Assembly: GCA_019192445.1 (NCBI GenBank)
Contig: JAHCMK010000005.1
Span: 248,001 to 312,000, forward strand
Length of the DNA stretch: 64,000 nt
From: Oceanococcus sp. HetDA_MAG_MS8
GTDB taxonomy: Bacteria; Pseudomonadota; Gammaproteobacteria; Nevskiales; Oceanococcaceae
Reading direction: 5' to 3'
Part shown: positions 49,345 to 61,300 of the stretch, one piece after another
How positions within the stretch are numbered: the first letter of the stretch is position 1
Layout: the number at the start of each line of letters is the position of its first letter
The notes under the pieces: model-generated
What the model saw: only the letters and a program-made list of their open reading frames with translations
What the model was told of the DNA's origin: nothing
Databases searched by the model: none
Program-made: the position numbers and the translations under genes

Positions 49345-50535
49345 ATGGCCAAGGAAAAGTTTGAACGCACCAAGCCGCACGTTAACGTGGGGACGATTGG
49401 TCACGTGGACCATGGAAAGACGACGCTGACGGCGGCGCTGACGGTGGTGCAGGGTAAGAAGTTTGGTGGTGAGCTGCGTGCTTATGACCAGATTGACAAT
49501 GCTCCTGAAGAGAAAGCGCGTGGTATCACCATTGCGACGGCGCACGTGGAGTACGAATCGGAAGGTCGTCACTACGCGCACGTGGATTGCCCCGGACACG
49601 CTGACTATGTGAAGAACATGATCACCGGTGCGGCGCAGATGGACGGCGCGATTTTGGTGTGCTCTGCAGCCGATGGCCCCATGCCCCAAACCCGCGAGCA
49701 CATTTTGCTGGCGCGTCAGGTGGGTGTGCCCTACATCGTGGTGTTCCTGAACAAGGCCGACATGGTCGATGACGAGGAGCTGCTGGAGCTGGTGGAGATG
49801 GAAGTGCGCGATCTTCTGTCCACCTACGACTTCCCCGGCGACGACACGCCGATCATCACCGGTTCTGCGCTGAAAGCGCTGGAAGGTGACGAGTCCGAAA
49901 TTGGCTCCCAAGCCATCGAGAAGCTGATCGAAGCCCTGGACACCTACATTCCTGAGCCTGAGCGCGCCATCGACGGCGACTTCATCATGCCTGTGGAAGA
50001 CGTGTTCTCGATTTCTGGTCGCGGTACCGTGGCCACGGGTCGTGTTGAGCGCGGCATTGTGAAGGTGGGTGAAGAAGTCGAAATTATCGGCATCAAAGAC
50101 ACCGCCAAGACCACCGTGACCGGTGTGGAAATGTTCCGCAAGCTGCTGGACGAAGGCCGCGCTGGTGACAACGTCGGTATTCTGCTGCGTGGCACCAAGC
50201 GTGAAGATATTGAGCGTGGTCAGGTTCTGGCCAAGCCCGGTAGCATCAATCCGCACACCAAGTTTGAAGCTGAGGTGTACGTGCTGAAGAAGGAAGAGGG
50301 TGGTCGTCACACGCCATTCTTCAATGGCTACCGTCCGCAGTTCTACTTCCGCACCACCGACGTGACCGGTGCTGTGGAATTGCCAGAAGGCACCGAGATG
50401 GTGATGCCTGGTGACAACGTGAACGTGAAGATCGAGCTGATTGCTCCGATCGCCATGGATGACGGCCTGCGTTTCGCGATTCGCGAAGGCGGTCGTACTG
50501 TTGGCGCCGGCGTCGTCGCCAAGATCATCGAGTAA
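49345..50535 (+). CDS. tuf: Elongation factor Tu
   Basis: 396 residues, standard length. The GTPase motifs [16 protein letters not shown] and NKADM are present, followed by the two beta-barrel domains. It delivers aminoacyl-tRNA to the ribosome. The spacer after tRNA-Thr is 170 bases and GAGGA precedes the start. It is the only tuf in the window; the right edge cuts off before a second copy beyond fusA could be seen. Confidence 0.98.
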   Translation: MAKEKFERTKPHVNVGTIGHVDHGKTTLTAALTVVQGKKFGGELRAYDQIDNAPEEKARGITIATAHVEYESEGRHYAHVDCPGHADYVKNMITGAAQMDGAILVCSAADGPMPQTREHILLARQVGVPYIVVFLNKADMVDDEELLELVEMEVRDLLSTYDFPGDDTPIITGSALKALEGDESEIGSQAIEKLIEALDTYIPEPERAIDGDFIMPVEDVFSISGRGTVATGRVERGIVKVGEEVEIIGIKDTAKTTVTGVEMFRKLLDEGRAGDNVGILLRGTKREDIERGQVLAKPGSINPHTKFEAEVYVLKKEEGGRHTPFFNGYRPQFYFRTTDVTGAVELPEGTEMVMPGDNVNVKIELIAPIAMDDGLRFAIREGGRTVGAGVVAKIIE

Positions 50536-50576
50536 TCGAGATCGGGTCACGCCGTCAGCCGCAGGGCTGGCGGCGC

Positions 50577-50606
50577 TTGATCAACGGCCGCGAACTTTGC
50601 TAACAT
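50577..50606 (+). promoter_or_regulatory. Candidate promoter for tRNA-Trp-secE-nusG, overlapping the tuf terminator
   Basis: TTGATC (50577-50582), 18-base spacer, TAACAT (50601-50606) with a TG dinucleotide one base upstream (extended -10). It lies in the stem-loop that ends tuf, giving a start about 35 bases before tRNA-Trp. A promoter is needed here because a terminator precedes the tRNA. Confidence 0.45.
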
Positions 50607-50620
50607 TCGCGGCCTTTTTG
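50586..50620 (+). terminator. Rho-independent terminator of tuf
   Basis: GGCCGCGAA (50586-50594) pairs perfectly with TTCGCGGCC (50606-50614), then five T. It lies 50 bases past the tuf stop. Confidence 0.9.
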
Positions 50621-50645
50621 TTTGCTGCGTAAATCGCAGACGTGT

Positions 50646-50721
50646 AGGGCAGTAGCTCAATTGGTAGAGCGGCGGTCTCCAAAACCGCAGGTTGGGGGTT
50701 CGAGACCCTCCTGCCCTGCCA
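50646..50721 (+). tRNA. tRNA-Trp (anticodon CCA)
   Basis: 76 bases with encoded CCA. Acceptor stem AGGGCAG/CTGCCCT, anticodon loop CTCCAAA (CCA), T arm GGGGTTCGAGACCCTC. It directly precedes secE, an arrangement common in gammaproteobacteria. Confidence 0.97.
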
Positions 50722-50763
50722 CCTTAATGTTTGAAAACCCGGACAGGCAGAGTCGATACATTC

Positions 50764-51144
50764 ATGAGTGCGCATTCCGAGGCCACGAGCAGCACCCGCG
50801 ACACCGCATTGTTGTGGTTGGCGGTTGCCATACTCGCGGCCAGTATCACGGGTTTTTACTGGTTCGAATCCGATTTTAACGTCCTCGTGCGCGTGCTGGC
50901 TATGCTGGCCGGCGGTGCGGTGGCCGTGTTGGTGGCTTTGCAATCGCGGCCAGGACAGGCAGCCTGGGCGGTGGTTCGTGAGTCGCGAACCGAAGTCCGC
51001 AAGGTGGTATGGCCAACCCGCAAAGAAACCACACAAACCACGGCCATCATTTTGATCGTGGTTCTCATTTTGGGAATGGTGCTCTGGGGCGTCGACAGTT
51101 TGCTGCTGTTGGGCCTGCAGATTCTCACCGGTCGCGGGGCCTGA
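50764..51144 (+). CDS. secE: Preprotein translocase subunit SecE
   Basis: 126 residues from the ATG at 50764. Three hydrophobic segments are present, the long gammaproteobacterial form, with the conserved cytosolic helix [17 protein letters not shown] before the last. SecE is part of the SecYEG channel. nusG follows after one base. Confidence 0.95.
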   Translation: MSAHSEATSSTRDTALLWLAVAILAASITGFYWFESDFNVLVRVLAMLAGGAVAVLVALQSRPGQAAWAVVRESRTEVRKVVWPTRKETTQTTAIILIVVLILGMVLWGVDSLLLLGLQILTGRGA

Positions 51145-51145
51145 T

Positions 51146-51679
51146 ATGGCTATGCGTTGGTACGTTGTGCACGCCTACTCTCAGTATGAGAAGAAGGTAA
51201 AGCAAGGTCTCGAAGACCGCATTAAGCGGGCGGGCTTAGAAGATAAATTTGGCGAGATCTTGGTCCCAACCGAAGAGGTGGTTGAGCTGCGCGATGGCGT
51301 GAAGCGAACCACCGAGCGGAAGTTCTTCCCCGGTTATGTCCTTGTGCAAATGGACCTGGACGATGAGAGCTGGCACTTGGTGAAGTCTGTTCCCAAGGTC
51401 ATGGGCTTTATCGGTGGCACTGCTGATCGACCGGCTCCAATCACCGAGAAAGAGGCGCAGGCCATCATGGCGCGCGTCGAGGATAGCGATGAAGCGCCGC
51501 GGCCCAAAACGCTGTTCGACCCTGGTCAGAGCGTTCGGGTTTTGGACGGCCCATTCGCCGACTTCACCGGGGTGGTGGAAGAGGCCAACTACGAGAAAAG
51601 TCGTCTGCGCGTTTCTGTAGTGATCTTCGGTCGATCGACACCGGTGGAACTCGACTTCAATCAAGTCGAAAAAGTTTAA
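51146..51679 (+). CDS. nusG: Transcription termination/antitermination factor NusG
   Basis: 177 residues. NGN domain ([20 protein letters not shown] ... [13 protein letters not shown]) followed by the KOW domain ([20 protein letters not shown]). It binds RNA polymerase and links it to Rho or the ribosome. An alternative ATG two codons downstream cannot be excluded. Confidence 0.97.
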   Translation: MAMRWYVVHAYSQYEKKVKQGLEDRIKRAGLEDKFGEILVPTEEVVELRDGVKRTTERKFFPGYVLVQMDLDDESWHLVKSVPKVMGFIGGTADRPAPITEKEAQAIMARVEDSDEAPRPKTLFDPGQSVRVLDGPFADFTGVVEEANYEKSRLRVSVVIFGRSTPVELDFNQVEKV

Positions 51680-51749
51680 CTAGCGGTCGCCGTATTGGCG
51701 GCTGCTCATCACTGGGGAGGTGGTCAAAACCACCGCTGGTACCCGCTAG
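51680..51749 (+). promoter_or_regulatory. Candidate L1-binding leader before rplK
   Basis: Outer stem CTAGCGG (51680-51686) / CCGCTAG (51743-51749) encloses a GGTGGT/ACCACC hairpin (51719-51734). It occupies nearly the entire 79-base nusG-rplK gap, ending next to the ribosome site AGGAG. In other gammaproteobacteria ribosomal protein L1 represses rplKA by binding here; I infer the same. Confidence 0.5.
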
Positions 51750-51758
51750 GAGTAAAAC

Positions 51759-52187
51759 ATGGCAAAGAAAGTCAGCGCCTACATTAAGCTGCAAGTGAAG
51801 GCTGGTCAGGCCAACCCCTCGCCACCTGTAGGCCCAGCCTTGGGTCAGCATGGTGTGAACATCATGGAATTCTGTAAGGCCTTTAACGCCCAGACGCAGT
51901 CCATGGAAGCGGGTCTACCGGTCCCCGTTGTGATCACGGTCTATGCCGATCGCAGCTTCACCTTTATTACCAAGACGCCCCCGGCTTCGATTTTGCTGAA
52001 GAAAGCGGCTGGTATCAAATCTGGTAGTGCGACCCCGAACACCAAGAAGGTGGGCAAGGTTACGCGCGCACAGCTTGAGGAAATTGCCAACGCCAAGATG
52101 CCTGATCTGAATGCGGGCAGTCTGGATGCGGCTGTAAACATTATTGCTGGTAGTGCCCGTAGCATGGGCCTGGAAGTGGAGGGCTAA
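51759..52187 (+). CDS. rplK: 50S ribosomal protein L11
   Basis: 142 residues, the standard length. N terminus [24 protein letters not shown] and the C-terminal RNA-binding GTARSMG-like end ([12 protein letters not shown]) are typical. It binds the GTPase-associated centre of 23S rRNA. TAGGAG precedes the ATG. Confidence 0.98.
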   Translation: MAKKVSAYIKLQVKAGQANPSPPVGPALGQHGVNIMEFCKAFNAQTQSMEAGLPVPVVITVYADRSFTFITKTPPASILLKKAAGIKSGSATPNTKKVGKVTRAQLEEIANAKMPDLNAGSLDAAVNIIAGSARSMGLEVEG

Positions 52188-52190
52188 GAC

Positions 52191-52895
52191 ATGGCGAAGT
52201 TGAGTAAGCGGATGCAGAAAATTCGCGAAGTCGTCGGTGACCGTCGTTCTTTGCCCGCCCTAGAAGCTCTGGAGCTGCTGAAAACTGCAGCGTCGGCAAA
52301 ATTCACCGAGTCGGTCGATCTGTCCGTCAATCTCGGCGTTGATGCGCGTAAATCGGATCAAGCCGTCCGCGGAAGCACCGTCCTGCCGCATGGCACCGGG
52401 AAGTCGATTAAGGTTGCCGTGTTTGCCCAGGGCCCCAATGCAGATGCTGCTAAAGAAGCTGGTGCAGACGCTGTTGGCATGGAAGACCTGGCCGAGGAAA
52501 TGAAGGGTGGGAACCTGGATTTCGATGTTGTCATCGCAGCTCCTGACGCGATGCGCGTGGTGGGTATGCTGGGTAAGGTTCTTGGCCCACGTGGCCTCAT
52601 GCCCAACCCAAAAGTTGGGACGGTGACTCCAGATGTTGCTGGCGCGGTCAAGAACTTCAAGTCTGGTCAGGCACGTTACCGCACCGATAAAGCAGGCATC
52701 GTTCATTGTGCGATCGGTTCCGCAGCCTTCGACGCGCAGTCGCTGATGGAAAACCTGAATGCGGTCGTCGGCGATCTGCGCAAGGCTAAACCGAATGCGG
52801 CCAAAGGCGTTTACCTGAAGAAAATTACCGTGTCGACCACGATGGGGCCGGGCATCACTGTGGATGTCTCGTCTATTCCATCGGCTACGGTGTAA
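52191..52895 (+). CDS. rplA: 50S ribosomal protein L1
   Basis: 234 residues. [13 protein letters not shown] start, [16 protein letters not shown]-type motif ([19 protein letters not shown]) and the [10 protein letters not shown] end. It is the largest protein of the L1 stalk and probably the repressor of its own operon. It follows rplK after three bases. Confidence 0.98.
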   Translation: MAKLSKRMQKIREVVGDRRSLPALEALELLKTAASAKFTESVDLSVNLGVDARKSDQAVRGSTVLPHGTGKSIKVAVFAQGPNADAAKEAGADAVGMEDLAEEMKGGNLDFDVVIAAPDAMRVVGMLGKVLGPRGLMPNPKVGTVTPDVAGAVKNFKSGQARYRTDKAGIVHCAIGSAAFDAQSLMENLNAVVGDLRKAKPNAAKGVYLKKITVSTTMGPGITVDVSSIPSATV

Positions 52896-52899
52896 ACCG

Positions 52900-53112
52900 A
52901 ATCGTACTGGGTCGGTGGCTGCCGGCCCAGTCAGTGCTTTGCGACGTGGCACGCGTGCCGCGCCGTCAAAGACCGCAGGCGCCCGCAAGGGCTTAATCGA
53001 TCGCAAGGTCAGCCCGCGTAGAGGGCGCAAGGGAGGTCATACGATCTTCTGCGTGCCGCAAGGAGCGAGTCCCTGACCGGATTCGTATTTCGTAACCCAC
53101 CTTCCGAGGGAA
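52900..53112 (+). promoter_or_regulatory. rplJ (L10) operon leader
   Basis: The 219-base rplA-rplJ gap has several GC-rich stems and the segment AGCCCGCGTAGAGGGCG followed by GCAAGG elements, resembling the conserved L10-leader core. L10-L7/L12 binds this leader in other gammaproteobacteria to repress rplJL translation. A promoter for rplJ may also lie here, but I cannot place it. Confidence 0.65.
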
Positions 53113-53114
53113 GA

Positions 53115-53642
53115 ATGGCTCTCAATCTCGAAGACAAGAAAGCCCTCGTTGCGGAGGTCAACACGGTAGCTGCTGACGGCCTGTCGGCTGTAGTTGCTGA
53201 ATACCGTGGTTTGACAGCCGGCCAGATGACCGAATTACGTGCCAAGGCACGTGAAGGCGGCGCCTGGCTCAAGGTTGTCAAGAACTCGCTGGCTAAGCGC
53301 GCGACCCAAGGCACTGAATTTGAGTGTCTGGATCCTGCTTTAGTTGGCCCGGTCATTTTGGCGTTTTCGCTGGAAGATCCGGGGGCAGCAGCCCGAGTCA
53401 TTAAAGACTTCGCCAAGAGCAATGAACAGCTCAAGGTGACGGCGGTTTCAGTTGGCGGGCAGTTGTTGCCGGCTACTGACATCGAGCGTCTGTCTAGTCT
53501 GCCCACACGTGAGCAGGCGCTGGCCATCCTGGCCGGGACCATCCAGGCCCCGATCGGCAAGCTGGCGCGCACGCTCAACGAGGTGCCGGCCAAGACAGCG
53601 CGCGTTATCGCCGCAATCCGCGACCAGAAACAGGCAGCCTGA
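53115..53642 (+). CDS. rplJ: 50S ribosomal protein L10
   Basis: 175 residues. N-terminal rRNA-binding part with VAEYRGLTAGQMTELRAKAR and VVKNSLAKRA; the C-terminal helix binds L7/L12 dimers. GAGGGAAG precedes the ATG. It is the stalk base and translational repressor. Confidence 0.97.
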   Translation: MALNLEDKKALVAEVNTVAADGLSAVVAEYRGLTAGQMTELRAKAREGGAWLKVVKNSLAKRATQGTEFECLDPALVGPVILAFSLEDPGAAARVIKDFAKSNEQLKVTAVSVGGQLLPATDIERLSSLPTREQALAILAGTIQAPIGKLARTLNEVPAKTARVIAAIRDQKQAA

Positions 53643-53696
53643 TCCAGGCTGCACCCAGGGTTCAAGACTTAAATAATCGCAAAGGAAATTATTCCA

Positions 53697-54077
53697 ATGG
53701 CAATGACCAAAGAAGATATCCTCGAAGCTATCGCCGAAATGTCCGTGATGGACGTCGTCGAGCTGGTTTCGATGATGGAAGAAAAGTTCGGCGTTTCTGC
53801 AGCTGCTCCGGTGGCTGTGGCTGCAGCCGGTGGTGCTGGCGGTGAAGCCGCTGCTGCTGAAGAAAAGACCGAGTTCGACGTCGTTATGGCGAGCTTCGGT
53901 GACAACAAGGTTGCAGTGATTAAGGCAATCCGCGGCGTGACCGGCCTGGGCTTGAAAGAAGCCAAAGACCTGGTTGAAAGCGCTCCTTCCACTGTTAAGG
54001 AAGCTGTCGCCAAAGATGAAGCCGAGGACATCAAGAAGCAGCTTGAGGAAGCCGGCGCCAAGATTGAACTTAAGTAA
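53697..54077 (+). CDS. rplL: 50S ribosomal protein L7/L12
   Basis: 126 residues. N-terminal dimerisation domain, alanine-rich hinge (about 35-57) and the C-terminal factor-binding domain with [38 protein letters not shown]-type sequence. It recruits translational GTPases. AAAGGAAA precedes the ATG. Confidence 0.98.
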   Translation: MAMTKEDILEAIAEMSVMDVVELVSMMEEKFGVSAAAPVAVAAAGGAGGEAAAAEEKTEFDVVMASFGDNKVAVIKAIRGVTGLGLKEAKDLVESAPSTVKEAVAKDEAEDIKKQLEEAGAKIELK

Positions 54078-54090
54078 GAGCAACATTGCA

Positions 54091-54170
54091 GCAGGTGAGT
54101 ATTACTCACCTGCGTTGCCTGACCGGCTTGCCGGTCCTGGGCTGGGGGGCGTTGTGCCCCTCAGCCTTTT
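54091..54170 (+). terminator. Attenuator-like triple hairpin between rplL and rpoB
   Basis: Three stems in a row: GCAGGTGAGT/ACTCACCTGC (54091-54113), GACCGGC/GCCGGTC (54121-54136), and GGCTGGGGGGC/GCCCCTCAGCC (54140-54166), the last followed by TTTT. In enterics this spacer holds a partial terminator and an RNase III site. The same function is inferred: less rpoBC than ribosomal-protein mRNA. Confidence 0.75.
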
Positions 54171-54231
54171 CGTGTTTGTGGTGGCATCGTCCTGTGATGC
54201 TGCCAGCGTACTTCCCTAAGAGGTTCCCTCG

Positions 54232-57200
54232 ATGAGCTATTCCTTCACCGAGAAAAAGCGCATCCGCAAGGATTTTGGCAAGCGCTCTACGCCATTGCCG
54301 TTGCCCTTCCTGCTCGCTACGCAGATCGATTCCTACCGGCAGTTTCTGCAGGCAGGGCTGTCTCACCGGTCGCGTAAAGCTGTGGGCTTGCACGGTGCTT
54401 TGAGTTCGGTGTTTCCCATGCAGAGCTATTCCGGCAGCGCCGAGATGGAGTATGTCTCCTATCGTCTTGGCGAGCCGGTGTTTGACGAGAAGGAATGCCG
54501 CATTCGCAGCATGACCTTCGCCGCGGCTTTGCGGGTCAAAGTTCGCCTTGTCATTTACGACAAGGAGTCCAAGGAAAAGCGTGTCAAGGATGTGCGCGAA
54601 CAAGAGGTCTATTTAGGCGAGCTGCCTTTGATGACCGACAACGGCACCTTCATCATTAATGGTACCGAGCGCGTCATCGTCTCCCAGCTGCATCGTAGCC
54701 CGGGCGTGTTCTTCGATCATGACAAAGGCAAGAGCCACTCTAGTGGCATGCTGCTGTACTCCGCTCGCGTGATCCCCTACCGTGGGTCTTGGTTGGACTT
54801 TGAGTTCGACCCCAAAGATCTGCTGTACGTACGTATTGACCGTCGGCGCAAACTGCCGGTGACGATTCTGCTCCGTGCCTTGGGCATGGGCGACGAAGAG
54901 ATTCTTGAGCGTTACCACGAGTTCAATCACTTCCAATTGCTCAATGACGGCGCCGAACTGGAGCTGATTCCTGAGCGTCTGCGTGGTGAGCAGGCTGCTT
55001 TTGACATCAAGATCGGTGATGAGGTCTTGGTTGAAGAGGGTAAGCGGGTTACGGCTCGGCACATTAAGAAGCTGTCCGAGGCTGGTCTTAAGGCTTTGGT
55101 TGTTCCCGATGCCTACCTGCTTGGTAAATCTTCTGCTCGCAATATCGTCGACCCAGAGACGGGCGAAGTGTTGTTGGCGGCAAATGAGGTTGTCGGTGAA
55201 GAGCATTTGGCGTCCTTGCGCGCTGCCAAGGTGACCGACCTGCCTTTGTTGTTCACCAATGACTTAGATCGTGGTCCTTACATCTCCGAGACCTTGCGCC
55301 AGGACCCCACAAGCACCCGTCTTGAGGCCTTGGTTGAGATTTACCGGATGATGCGTCCAGGCGAGCCGCCGACTAAAGAGGCCGCCGAAGCGCTATTCGA
55401 GAACTTGTTCTTCAAAGACGACCGCTACGACTTGTCCGCCGTCGGTCGCATGAAGTTCAACCGCCGTTTGAATCGGGATGATGTCACCGGACCCGGTGTA
55501 CTCTCCAACGATGACATCCTGGCGGTGATCCAAGAACTCATCAATATTCGTAATGGCATCGGGATTACCGATGACATCGACCACTTGGGGAACCGCCGCG
55601 TACGCAGCGTCGGCGAAATGGCTGAGAACGCTTTCCGTACCGGCTTGGTTCGCGTGGAACGGGCAGTCCGTGAGCGCCTTGCACTGGCCGACTCCGAAGG
55701 TTTGGTACCCCAAGATCTGATCAACGCTAAACCGGTTGCGGCGGCGATTAAGGAATTCTTTGGTTCCAGCCAGCTGTCGCAGTTCATGGACCAAAACAAC
55801 CCCCTATCCGAGGTCACGCACAAGCGGCGGGTCTCGGCGCTGGGCCCAGGTGGCTTGACGCGTGAGCGTGCGGGCTTTGAGGTGCGCGACGTGCACCCCA
55901 CGCACTACGGTCGTATTTGCCCGATTGAAACGCCGGAAGGACCGAACATTGGTCTGATTAACTCGCTGTCCGTCTACGCGCGAACCAACGATTACGGTTT
56001 CTTAGAAACGCCGTATCGTAAGGTTGTTGATGGCTGTGTGACCGACGAGATTGAGTACCTCTCCGCTATTGAAGAAGGTCGTTTCGTGATCGCCCAGGCT
56101 AACGCAGACCTGGATGAAGACGGCCGTTTTCTTGAGGAGCTGGTCTCCTGCCGCCATCAAAACGAATTTACGCTGACGGCGCCGGATACCATCCATTACA
56201 TGGACGTGTCGCCGAAGCAGATCGTGTCCGTGGCGGCGTCCTTGGTGCCCTTCCTAGAGCACGATGACGCCAACCGCGCGCTGATGGGCGCCAACATGCA
56301 GCGCCAAGCCGTGCCTTGTTTGCGCGCGCAAAAGCCGCTGGTTGGCACCGGCATGGAGCGCCGCGTGGCGGTGGACTCCGGTGTGGCCATTACGGCGAAG
56401 CGTGGCGGTGTGGTCGATAAGGTTGACGCCTCGCGTATCGTGATTCGTGTGAACGATGACGAGACTGCGGCTGGTGAACCAGGCGTCGACATCTACAACA
56501 TGGTGAAGTACACCCGCTCCAACCAAAACACCTGCATCAACCAACGCCCATTAGTGAAGCCTGGTGATGTGGTTGCACGCGGTGATGTGGTGGCCGATGG
56601 TCCTTCCACGGATATGGGTGAGCTGGCTCTAGGTCAGAACATGCTTGTGGCCTTCATGCCCTGGAATGGCTACAACTTCGAGGACTCCATTTTGGTGTCT
56701 GAGAAGGTGGTTCGTGAAGATCGCTTCACCACCATTCACATCGAAGAACTCAGCTGCTTGGCGCGGGAAACCAAACTGGGTAGCGAAGAGATCACCCAAG
56801 ACATTCCTAATGTGAACGAATCGGCCCTGCGCAAGCTGGACGAGTCGGGTGTGGTCTACATTGGCGCCGATGTAAAGCCGGGCGACATCCTTGTGGGTAA
56901 AGTCACGCCTAAGGGTGAAACCCAGCTCACACCCGAAGAGAAGCTCCTGCGGGCGATCTTTGGTGAGAAGGCCTCCGATGTGAAGGACACCTCTTTGCGC
57001 GTGCCGTCTTCCATGGAAGGCACCGTGATTGATGTGCGTGTGTTCACCCGCGAAGGCGTGGATAAAGACGCGCGCGCATTGGCAATTGAAGAAGCCGAGC
57101 TCAAGCAGGTGCGTAAAGACCTGGAAGACGAGCTGCGGATTTTCGAAGGCGATATTTACGGCCGTGCGCGTAAGCTGCTGGAAGGGCAGGTTGCCGATGG

Positions 57201-58317
57201 TGGTCCTAAGCGCTTGAAGGCCGGCTCTGAAATCAGCGCCGATTACCTGGATGGCTTAGAGCCAGAGAAGTACTTCGACATTCGCCTGCGCGAAGATGAA
57301 GCGCAAAACGACCTCGAAGCTCTGGCCAAGCAGCTCAAAGAGCAGCGCGCCAACTTCGAGAAACGCTTCACCGCTAAGAAGCAGAAGATTGCCCAAGGCG
57401 ATGATCTGCCTCCTGGTGTGTTGAAGATGGTGAAGGTCTACCTGGCTGTGAAGCGTCGCATTCAGCCTGGGGACAAGATGGCCGGCCGTCACGGTAACAA
57501 GGGTGTGATCTCGCAGATTGCCCCCATCGAAGATATGCCGTACACCGCCGATGGCACCTCTGCCGACATCGTCTTGAACCCACTGGGCGTGCCGTCGCGG
57601 ATGAACATTGGTCAGGTGCTCGAAACGCATTTGGGCTGGGCCGCTAAGGGTGTTGGTCTGCGTATTGAGGAAATGCTCCAGGCGCAGCGCAAGGTTGCGG
57701 CCAAAGAGATCCGGGCATTCTTAAGCGACCTGTATGCCACTGGTGAAGCACCGGCCATGGAAGTTGATTCCCTGACCGACGACGAGATCATCGAGCTGGC
57801 CAAAAACCTGCAAGACGGTTTGCCAACGGCCACGCCTGTGTTCGACGGGGCGACCGAGGGTGAAATCAAGGCGCTGCTCGCTAAGGCTGGATTGCCGGAT
57901 AGTGGTCAAACCCAATTGTTCGATGGTCGCACCGGTGAGGCCTTCGAGCGTGAGGTGACCATGGGCTATATGTACATGCTCAAACTCAATCACTTGGTGG
58001 ATGACAAGATGCATGCCCGTTCCACCGGCCCTTACTCCTTGGTGACTCAACAGCCACTGGGTGGTAAGGCGCAGAACGGCGGCCAGCGCTTTGGTGAGAT
58101 GGAGGTCTGGGCTCTTGAGGCTTATGGCGCCAGCTACACCCTGCAGGAAATGCTGACGGTGAAGTCGGATGACACCCAAGGCCGCACGCGCATGTACAAA
58201 TCTATTGTGGATGGTGACCATCAGATGGATGCGGGCATGCCTGAATCCTTTAATGTGTTGGTCAAAGAAATTCGCGCCCTGGGCCTGAACATCGAACTCG
58301 AAACCGACGACGAGTAA
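54232..58317 (+). CDS. rpoB: RNA polymerase beta subunit
   Basis: 1361 residues. The rifampicin region reads [17 protein letters not shown] then [14 protein letters not shown], with wild-type residues at the E. coli 516, 526 and 531 positions. The GRHGNKGV and active-site [13 protein letters not shown] blocks are present. GAGG precedes the start. rpoC follows after 21 bases. Confidence 0.99.
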   Translation: MSYSFTEKKRIRKDFGKRSTPLPLPFLLATQIDSYRQFLQAGLSHRSRKAVGLHGALSSVFPMQSYSGSAEMEYVSYRLGEPVFDEKECRIRSMTFAAALRVKVRLVIYDKESKEKRVKDVREQEVYLGELPLMTDNGTFIINGTERVIVSQLHRSPGVFFDHDKGKSHSSGMLLYSARVIPYRGSWLDFEFDPKDLLYVRIDRRRKLPVTILLRALGMGDEEILERYHEFNHFQLLNDGAELELIPERLRGEQAAFDIKIGDEVLVEEGKRVTARHIKKLSEAGLKALVVPDAYLLGKSSARNIVDPETGEVLLAANEVVGEEHLASLRAAKVTDLPLLFTNDLDRGPYISETLRQDPTSTRLEALVEIYRMMRPGEPPTKEAAEALFENLFFKDDRYDLSAVGRMKFNRRLNRDDVTGPGVLSNDDILAVIQELINIRNGIGITDDIDHLGNRRVRSVGEMAENAFRTGLVRVERAVRERLALADSEGLVPQDLINAKPVAAAIKEFFGSSQLSQFMDQNNPLSEVTHKRRVSALGPGGLTRERAGFEVRDVHPTHYGRICPIETPEGPNIGLINSLSVYARTNDYGFLETPYRKVVDGCVTDEIEYLSAIEEGRFVIAQANADLDEDGRFLEELVSCRHQNEFTLTAPDTIHYMDVSPKQIVSVAASLVPFLEHDDANRALMGANMQRQAVPCLRAQKPLVGTGMERRVAVDSGVAITAKRGGVVDKVDASRIVIRVNDDETAAGEPGVDIYNMVKYTRSNQNTCINQRPLVKPGDVVARGDVVADGPSTDMGELALGQNMLVAFMPWNGYNFEDSILVSEKVVREDRFTTIHIEELSCLARETKLGSEEITQDIPNVNESALRKLDESGVVYIGADVKPGDILVGKVTPKGETQLTPEEKLLRAIFGEKASDVKDTSLRVPSSMEGTVIDVRVFTREGVDKDARALAIEEAELKQVRKDLEDELRIFEGDIYGRARKLLEGQVADGGPKRLKAGSEISADYLDGLEPEKYFDIRLREDEAQNDLEALAKQLKEQRANFEKRFTAKKQKIAQGDDLPPGVLKMVKVYLAVKRRIQPGDKMAGRHGNKGVISQIAPIEDMPYTADGTSADIVLNPLGVPSRMNIGQVLETHLGWAAKGVGLRIEEMLQAQRKVAAKEIRAFLSDLYATGEAPAMEVDSLTDDEIIELAKNLQDGLPTATPVFDGATEGEIKALLAKAGLPDSGQTQLFDGRTGEAFEREVTMGYMYMLKLNHLVDDKMHARSTGPYSLVTQQPLGGKAQNGGQRFGEMEVWALEAYGASYTLQEMLTVKSDDTQGRTRMYKSIVDGDHQMDAGMPESFNVLVKEIRALGLNIELETDDE

Positions 58318-58338
58318 GGGCCAGACTGAGGAATACCT

Positions 58339-61300
58339 ATGAAAGATTTACTGAATCTTCTCAAGCAAGGCGACGAGCAAGAGCACTTCGACGCTATCAA
58401 AATCGGTCTGGCATCACCGGAGACCATCCGTAGTTGGTCTTTTGGTGAGGTCAAGAAGCCGGAAACCATTAACTACCGCACCTTCAAGCCTGAGCGTGAT
58501 GGCTTGTTCTGCGCCAAGATCTTTGGCCCCATCAAGGACTACGAATGCTTGTGCGGTAAGTACAAGCGTCTGAAGCACCGCGGTGTTGTTTGTGAGAAGT
58601 GTGGCGTGGAAGTCACGCTGGCGCGGGTTCGTCGCGAGCGCATGGCGCATATCGATTTAGCCTGCCCCATTGCGCACATTTGGTTTTTAAAGTCGCTGCC
58701 ATCCCGGATTGGCCTGCTGATGGATATGCCGCTGCGTGCGATCGAGCGTGTGCTGTACTTCGAGGGCTACGTGGTCATCGACCCTGGCATGACGCCCTTG
58801 GAGCGCGGCCAGCTGATGACCGAAGAGGACTACCTCGAGGCCATTGAAGAGCACGGCGATGACTTTGATGCCCGCATGGGTGCCGAAGCCGTCTACGAAT
58901 TGCTCAAGAGTCTGGACCTTGAGGGTGAGGCACGCCAGCTGCGCGAAGACATGGCCGCCACCGGCTCGGAAACCAAGATCAAACGTCTTGGTAAGCGCTT
59001 GAAGCTGATTGAGTCCTTCATGAGCTCCGGCAACAAGCCCGAGTGGATGATTCTGACCGTGTTGCCAGTGCTGCCACCGGATCTGCGCCCCTTGGTGCCA
59101 TTGGATGGCGGCCGCTTTGCGACCTCCGACCTCAACGATCTGTATCGCCGGGTGATCAACCGCAACAACCGCCTCAAGCGTTTGTTGGAGCTGGCGGCGC
59201 CAGAAATCATCGTGCGCAACGAAAAGCGCATGCTGCAGGAATCGGTGGACGCGCTGATTGATAACGGCCGCCGTGGTCGGGCCATTACGGGCTCGAACAA
59301 GCGTCCGCTGAAGTCGCTGGCCGACATGATCAAAGGCAAGCAAGGGCGCTTCCGGCAGAACCTGCTGGGTAAGCGGGTGGATTACTCCGGTCGTTCCGTG
59401 ATTGTGGTGGGCCCGACCCTGCGGTTGCACCAATGTGGTCTGCCCAAGAAAATGGCGTTGGAGCTGTTCAAGCCCTTCGTCTACTCCCGCTTACAGCGTG
59501 ATGGCCTGGCTACCACTATCAAAGCGGCCAAGAAAATGGTCGAGAGGGAAGAGGGCGAAGTCTGGGATATCCTGGAGCAGTGCATCCGTGAACACCCGGT
59601 GATGCTCAACCGTGCGCCAACCCTGCACCGTTTGGGTATCCAGGCCTTTGAGCCTACCCTGATTGAAGGGAAAGCGATCCAGCTGCACCCACTGGTATGT
59701 ACCGCATTCAACGCCGACTTCGACGGCGACCAAATGGCTGTGCACGTGCCGCTGTCGCTGGAAGCTCAGTTGGAGGCGCGCGTCTTGATGATGGCGTCCA
59801 ACAACATTTTGTCGCCAGCCAGCGGTGACCCCATCATCGTGCCTTCGCAGGACGTGGTGTTGGGTCTATATTGGATGACCCGCGAGCGCATCAACGGCAA
59901 GGGCGAGGGTATGGTGTTCTCTGACGTGGCTGAGCTTCACCGGGCTTATGAGTCTGGCGAGGTACAGCTACAGTCCAAGGTCCATGTGCGCCTCACCGAG
60001 TACGCCAAAGATGATTCGGGCGAGCTGGTGGGTACCACATCTCGCGTAGAGACCACTGTGGGCCGCGCGCTGATCAGTGAAATTCTGCCGAAGGGCCTGC
60101 CGTTCTCCTTGGTCAACACCGAGCTGAAGAAAAAAGCCATCTCCAAGGTCATCAACGCAGCTTACCGTCAGGTCGGTTTGAAAGAGACCGTGGTGTTTGC
60201 TGACCAGCTCATGTACATGGGCTTCCGTCATTCCACCCGCGCCGGTGTGTCTATCGGTATTAACGATATGACTATCCCGGCTGAAAAGACGGCGATTTTG
60301 GATGCGGCCGAAGCCGAGGTGAAGGACATCGATAGCCAGTACTCCTCGGGTTTGGTGACCCAGGGTGAGCGCTACAACAAGGTGATCGACATCTGGTCGC
60401 GGGCCAACGATCGCATTGCGCGGGCCATGATGGACCAGCTCGGTAAAGACACCGTTGTCGACGCCGAAGGCAAGGAAGCTGTTCAAGACTCCTTTAACTC
60501 CATCTTCATGATGGCCGACTCCGGTGCGCGGGGTTCGGCGGCGCAGATTCGCCAGCTGGCGGGTATGCGTGGTCTGATGGCCAAGCCGGACGGCTCCATT
60601 ATTGAGACGCCGATCACCGCAAACTTCCGCGAGGGTCTGGACGTTCTGCAGTACTTTATTAGTACGCACGGCGCACGGAAGGGCTTGGCAGATACTGCGT
60701 TGAAGACGGCTAACTCGGGTTATCTGACCCGCCGTTTGGTGGACGTGTCCCAAGACGTGGTTATCACCACGCAGGATTGCGGCACCGAGGAAGGCTTGGT
60801 AATGACCCCCATCGTCGAAGGCGGTGATGTGGTCGAGGCCCTGCGTGAGCGCGTGCTGGGTCGTACCATTGCGCGCGACCTGTACTACCCCGGTAAAGAT
60901 GAGATTCTCTTTGAGGCCGGCACGCTGATTGATGAAGCTGTGGCCGACCGCTTAGAAGAAGAGTCCATCGATGAAATCGTGGTCCGCTCGCCGATCACTT
61001 GCGCCAACATGCATGGCGTTTGCCGCACTTGCTACGGCCGTGACTTGGCCCGTGGGCACCTGGTCAACATTGGTGAGTCCGTGGGTGTGATTGCCGCGCA
61101 ATCCATCGGTGAGCCGGGTACCCAGCTCACCATGCGGACCTTCCACGTGGGTGGGGCCGCTTCGCGGTCTGCCGCTGCCGATGGTGTGGTTGTGAAGTCC
61201 AGTGGTGTACTGAAGCTGCATAACCTGAAGACCGTGGAACACGGTGGTAGCCGTGAGCAAGGTGCCGACTTTGAAGTTGCGGTCTCGCGGTCGGGTGAAA

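Noticed and set aside
49258-50550. 430-codon open frame antisense to tuf
   Set aside because: His/Val-rich translation is the usual shadow of a GC-biased conserved gene; tuf is certain on the other strand.
52260-53030. Open frame antisense to rplA and the rplJ leader
   Set aside because: Shadow of rplA; no start signal or recognisable product.
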